Shown: piece by piece, positions 59,683-64,000 of the stretch
Numbering within the stretch: position 1 is the first letter of the stretch
Layout: every line of letters starts with the position of its first letter
Source: Botrytis cinerea B05.10
Lineage: Eukaryota; Ascomycota; Leotiomycetes; Helotiales; Sclerotiniaceae
Assembly: GCF_000143535.2 (NCBI RefSeq)
Contig: NC_037324.1
Coordinates: 1,736,001 to 1,800,000 of the forward strand
Reading direction: 5' to 3'
DNA: 64,000 nucleotides
Position numbers and translations under genes: made by a program
The notes under the pieces: generated by a model
What the model was told of the DNA's origin: nothing
Databases searched by the model: none
The model's input: only the letters and a program-made list of their open reading frames with translations

Positions 59683-61804
59683 ATGGATACAGGTACCTTC
59701 CACGATGTTCCGAGTCTCAACGACCCCCACGCTGTACCAACAGATCCCTATCGTGGACGCGCGCAACCAATTCACAATCTACCTATCAGAGTCGAAGCCC
59801 ACGAAGAAGACATACCTACTGATAGCCATGCTCTCGCAATCGCAGATCACGAAGAAAAGGGTGCAGCACAACTAGATCATGGAAGTGTTGAAGTGAGAGA
59901 TTTGGGCTGGAATGATCAGCATGACGATTTTCCCACCCCCCTGGTCGGAGGTTTACCAAACGAAGACCTATGGACTTTAATTCGGCGATTCAATAAGCAG
60001 ATGTATCATGTCAAATCGCTGCCAGAGCCACCACTTGGAGGCCTGGACTTGAATATTGCGGATGAAGAGGAATTCTCACCAGATAAGTTGAGGGCAAATG
60101 TAGAGCGACTGTATATGACAGTGATCGTCGGACTTGTGACCTTTTGGAAACATATTGCGAGGTTGAGGTCATGGAGGGAAAGAGATCGCACAATTGTTTT
60201 CGCATCAGTCTACTTCCTGGCTTGGCTGATAGACTTCCTAGTGCCAACCATCGTTGGATTTCTGATTGTTCTTATAGCATGGCCGCCAGCAAGAGAATAC
60301 TGCTTTCCTCCAGCACCACCCGCACTTATTGATAGCACAACAGGAGGAATCAAGAAGCCGACTGCAGGAGTGCTGGGTAACGATACTAGTTTGACTGGAG
60401 CCCCCGAGAAATACCGAGGAGAGGCAGTTGAAAAAGAAGCTAGCAACTTCGTAAATAGCTTTACCTCCATTGCAATCAGTAGTACAGCGGGGAAGCACCC
60501 CCAGGGAGACCCATCTAGCGATGAGGCGGCGCCCAGCGCTCTCGAAGACGCAACGCCAGACCTAACAAACCTTGCAGTCCATGCCGCAGATGCAAAGGGA
60601 AGTAGTGCAGGGGATCAAACAAATAGCCTACATGATAAAACAAAGGAGCCAATGTCGGCAGCGATGTGGTCAAAAACCAGACCTGTTATGCATACCATTG
60701 CTGACATATCTGATGGATGGGAGAGGTTTGCAAATGCATTGTCTCCAACACCACCATTTCCTCTTGACACACCTCGACTGAAGCTCGCTGGCTGTCTTGC
60801 ACCTTTGCTCCTTATCTCTATGTTTACCAGTACCTATATGTTCATGAAAATGAATGGGTTGTTCATTGGGTTTGGGTTTTTTGGGGATCCGTTGATTTGG
60901 AGAGGGCTTTCATACTTGAATGGCGAATTCCCGAATTGGCAGAAGCTATTGGAGATTAGAAACACTTTACTCAAAGGTGTCCCAACAAATGCCCAACTTA
61001 CAATCACATTATTGCGAATTGGTGAAGCCAATAAAGCTCCAATTCCACCACCTCCATCCTCGTCCTTACCACCACCTGATGTTGCGCACGCTACAGCGGG
61101 AGAGGATCTCGATCACCTTGGTAAGTAGACGACGCTTCATGAGCAGTAACAAACTAATTTATTTAGAAGGTGTATCCGAGGCAGAAATGGCTGATGCCAT
61201 CCATCCCGACATGGATGCGACCACAACCAGCATAGATCAGTCAAAACCTAAGAAGAAAGGCCACCGTCTGTTGGCGGCCTTTAAAAGTGTTACCAAAGGC
61301 GGTGTCGAGACTGCCCTGGGAACGGATAGATTGAAGGCTGCAGCTGGAGCAGAACATGCGAAAAATCGTCTTGGTGTTTTAAAGGATGGGACGGACGATC
61401 CGGCGGGTCCTATACGCTTTCCCTCTAGATACAAGGGTCAGAAAGGACATGCATATATCACAGCCACCGCAACAACTCCGGCATTGAGCTGGACGACCGA
61501 GAAAGAGGACATTGATCCCGTCTTCTCCATAGCGATAGCTGATATTATGGTAAGTTCCATCAACATGCCTGTGCACGTTGAAAGATATAAGCTGATACAG
61601 CAACAACAGGAGATTAAGAAGGTTGGTGGGCTAGGTTGGAAAAGTAAGCTCGTAGTAGGGTGGGCTACATCACGAGAAATTGCGGATGGACTTCTTGTCA
61701 TCGACAAAGCCGGGGACCGAAAACAACTTACCGCCATCGCATTACGGGAGGAATTGTTCAATCGCCTAGTTTCCGTGGGCGCACAAATGTGGGAAGCATG
61801 GTAG
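59683..61804 (+). CDS. DUF3292-family membrane protein
   Basis: Two exons, 59683-61120 and 61167-61804, join through a 46-nt intron (GTAAGT, CTAAT branch, TTTAG) to a 691-aa protein. Residues 1-140 are acidic and hydrophilic. A long hydrophobic segment at about 168-200 and another at about 366-400 suggest two membrane anchors or hairpins around a low-complexity middle. The second exon, beginning EGVSEAEMAD, holds a basic, folded-looking domain (KKKGHRLLAAFKSVTKGG..., then RFPSRYKGQKGHAYITATA) that may be PH- or GRAM-like. The overall layout matches the ascomycete-specific family I know as DUF3292; its function is not established. Membrane location is a prediction. Confidence 0.8.
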
Positions 61805-62831
61805 AGAGCGTTTGGACGCTCATTGGTTTTGTGTCTTGGTTCCCTGCTCTCCTTGGCCTGCATCGATTGGGGTGCAACGATATTAGTAGAAAGGCGCTTA
61901 TCGAGAACGTCAAATACATATGTAGTGTTTGTTATCTCGAAGCGAAAAGTAAAGCCATAGGTTCCCAGGTGGCCAATTGCCCCAAAATAACTACCGAATA
62001 AAACTTGCTTGTTTTCTAGGGTCGTCATTGCAGATGCTCGGCAGTCAAACCCTGACTTCTATATACAGAGAGCTCTTGTACATGGTCCTGCGTAAGGTTG
62101 CATAAGCGGTCGAAGAATGAAGTTTGAATGGCTGGGGATGAATGTCTAAGGTATAAATCCCCGATGTTTGATTGGCATGTGAATTAGGTAAGCACTTTGA
62201 TTGGTCTACGAGCCTTGTGAATTGACGTGGTCAAGACAGGGGACATGGAACAGGGTTAGTAAGCTTTTACGAACTGACGCTTGATTAATTTCTTGGACTT
62301 CAGGTTTTTTTCTTCTTGACCGACGATTCGACGATTCGACATCCGACGTTGATACACAATTATGCCCATGACGTAGTTGAATACAGCTTCAACCTTCGGA
62401 CTGCCAACCAGATATGCTGGGATGCATTCTTTGATACCGTTTTCAGGATTGGAAGTCTTGGACACTCTGAATGGAGGACAACAAAGGTAAAATCAGGATC
62501 CAAGATCTGTTCCTGGTTTTCTTTGTCTGCTTTGTGAATTGATTTGCTGGGTGCTTGGGTGCTGGGGTGAGTTTGGTAAGGTAGGAGAATGGGAGTGGTG
62601 TTTTGTGTCATGTCATGGTCAATAAATTTCCTATATGGATGATTCATTTATCGTTATTTGAATAGTCGTTGAGTGGCTGATAATTGAATTGCTCATGATT
62701 TCCTGTTTCTTTCAATTTCTGCTCTCTCAAGGAGAAGATAAGTACTTGTTCATTCCACACATACACACTACCTGAGTATCATCTATCAATAATTATTACA
62801 CACCAAATATTCCAAACAATCACTTCCCAAG
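61805..62831. other. Intergenic region before the SUR7-family gene
   Basis: About 1 kb with no supported gene. Two overlapping ORFs near 62256-62647 on opposite strands are of low quality. The last 100-200 bp are rich in CA and pyrimidines (ACACATACACACTACC near 62756), as in many fungal 5' untranslated regions. Confidence 0.5.
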
Positions 62832-63926
62832 ATGCAGCCACTAGCTGCCATTCCGCTAGCTTGTTCCATCGTGACATTCGTGCTCGGCATGCTGTGTCTT
62901 TTCGCAGGCAATAAGCCTGGTTTCATGGAGGACTACCACATTGTGACAGTATGTTAAGAAGTCCCCATTTCCAAAGAGACTTCTCTAATTAAACACTCTC
63001 CAGCTCAATACTTCCGGAATTGGACAAGACCTCATACCCACAACAACCAGTGGTTCTGGTTCCACACCTACCTCTCTATCCCCAGGAGGAATTGTTAGTA
63101 GTCTTAGCAGCTTGATACCCCGTGAACCTGGAATTGGCGATGCTATTGCAAATGCACTCGGCGATCTTGAAAACGAAATTGCGGATAAGCTTGCGGAAAC
63201 ATTAGGTATTGAAGAATGGTATTCACTTCATTTGATGGATATGTGCCAAGGTTATTACACGCCCAATGCAACTTCCAAGGGAGCAGGATTCAACGTAAGC
63301 TCTTGCACGAACCAGACTGCTATGTGTAAGTACTATTACTTTCCAAAAATTACTGTTGCTCAGATTGCTCATATTTTCTCACAGACCACTTCGATATTAG
63401 CTCCATAATCTCTGAACAATTATCTATCGGCCCCCTTCATCTGAATCTTAGCGACATAGGCTGGCCTTCTGCTATTCAAGACGGTCTCGACACACTCTCC
63501 ACGGCTATGAACGCCACGTTCGTATTCTACTGCATCGGCGTTGCAGGCGCTGGTCTAGCAATATTAACTTCGCTCGCCGCCATCTTTATAACAGGTCGTA
63601 TCTTCTCCTTCCTGAACTGGGGCTTAGCATCCATAGCTCTCCTGGCTCTTGCAATAGCCTCAATTATCGTCACTGTTCTCCAAAACAAAGCTGCACATAT
63701 TATCAATAAATTCGGAAATGATATTGGAGTGTATGCATACAAAGGACAGAAGTATCTCATCCTGACATGGGCCGCCACGGCTGTTATTGCTGTTGCGACA
63801 ATTGCTTGGGTAGCCATTTTCTGCATTGGTCGCAGACAAAAGGGACGTGAATTCCATGAGAAGAGTCACTTTGGAAAGAAGTCGAGACAGAGTGAGAGTA
63901 GCGAATTTGCGAGAAGGGGCGCATAG
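62832..63926 (+). CDS. SUR7/PalI-family four-span plasma membrane protein
   Basis: Exons 62832-62948, 63004-63325 and 63385-63926 join to a 326-aa protein; introns are 55 nt (GTATGT...CAG) and 59 nt (GTAAGT...CAG). The N-terminal span covers about residues 4-26 (PLAAIPLACSIVTFVLGMLC) and is followed by the family-typical LFAGNKPGFMEDYHIVTLNT. A large extracytoplasmic loop has the WYSLHLMDMCQGYY motif with paired cysteines (CQGYY...SSC). Three more spans follow (FVFYCIGVAGAGLAIL, FLNWGLASIALLALAIAS, ILTWAATAVIAVATIAW), then a basic cytoplasmic tail. SUR7 proteins mark eisosomes and act in cell wall and membrane organisation; PalI members act in pH sensing. Which branch this belongs to cannot be decided here. 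Confidence 0.88.
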
Positions 63927-64000
63927 ATATCATTTTCTCTTTTTTTTGTAGCCCGGAAGATTCTTTTGGGTACGTGAATAGATGGAGGGATGGGGACAGA

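Noticed and set aside
63326..63384. Alternative acceptor at 63361-63363 for the second SUR7 intron, adding seven residues in frame
   Set aside because: It would make a 38-nt intron, shorter than the others here; the acceptor at 63383-63384 gives a normal length.
1..64000. CRISPR arrays, bacterial operons or ribosome binding sites
   Set aside because: The window is eukaryotic by its spliced genes and intron-containing tRNA; the only regular repeats are microsatellites, tandem arrays inside transposable elements and the promoter decamers.

Overview
This window looks like chromosomal DNA of a filamentous ascomycete (Pezizomycotina). The genes have short introns (43-160 nt) with GT...AG ends and CTAAT/CTGAC-like branch sites, and they encode fungal families: a Zn2Cys6 regulator, a SUR7 membrane protein and a DUF3292 protein. 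A long, extremely AT-rich block is full of transposon copies whose repeats differ mostly by C-to-T and G-to-A transitions, as repeat-induced point mutation (RIP) leaves. A leotiomycete-like host is a guess only.

Layout. Positions 1-42588 are a gene-free AT-rich isochore. It holds degraded Fot1/pogo-type DNA transposons of about 1.85 kb with TA target sites, another TA-flanked transposon (20477-21753), several MITEs (25288, 31143 and 32231 are the clearest), an unclassified 0.85-0.9 kb repeat family that is repeatedly nested in or beside Fot1-like copies, LTR remnants, and two small non-autonomous LTR elements (36332-38059 and 41057-42588) in opposite orientation with perfect 5-bp target duplications. 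The palindrome TACCTAGGTA occurs at least 15 times in this block. The isochore ends sharply at the second small LTR element, about 310 bp before the first gene.

Positions 42901-51231 carry a compact aromatic/sorbic acid decarboxylation cluster: a six-exon Zn2Cys6 regulator (SdrA-like by position), a flavin reductase-like FMN-binding protein, a UbiD-type decarboxylase (Fdc1/FdcA) and, divergently, a UbiX-type flavin prenyltransferase (Pad1/PadA). PadA-type enzymes make prenylated FMN for FdcA-type decarboxylases; the flavin reductase could supply the reduced FMN. Arrays of three CGG repeats spaced about 10 bp apart lie upstream of the flavin reductase gene and on both sides of the divergent decarboxylase/prenyltransferase promoter, and are candidate sites for the cluster regulator. 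A damaged coding-like segment lies inside the cluster (about 47460-48000).

A second AT-rich island (51240-52890), with a 164-bp solo LTR, lies between the prenyltransferase gene and an intron-containing tRNA-Leu(CAA). From 53005 on the DNA is ordinary: a stretch with only gene remnants, a large zinc-finger/protein kinase gene on the minus strand, a DUF3292 membrane protein gene and a SUR7/PalI-family four-span membrane protein gene. All exon joins were worked out by reading frames and splice motifs, without transcripts.
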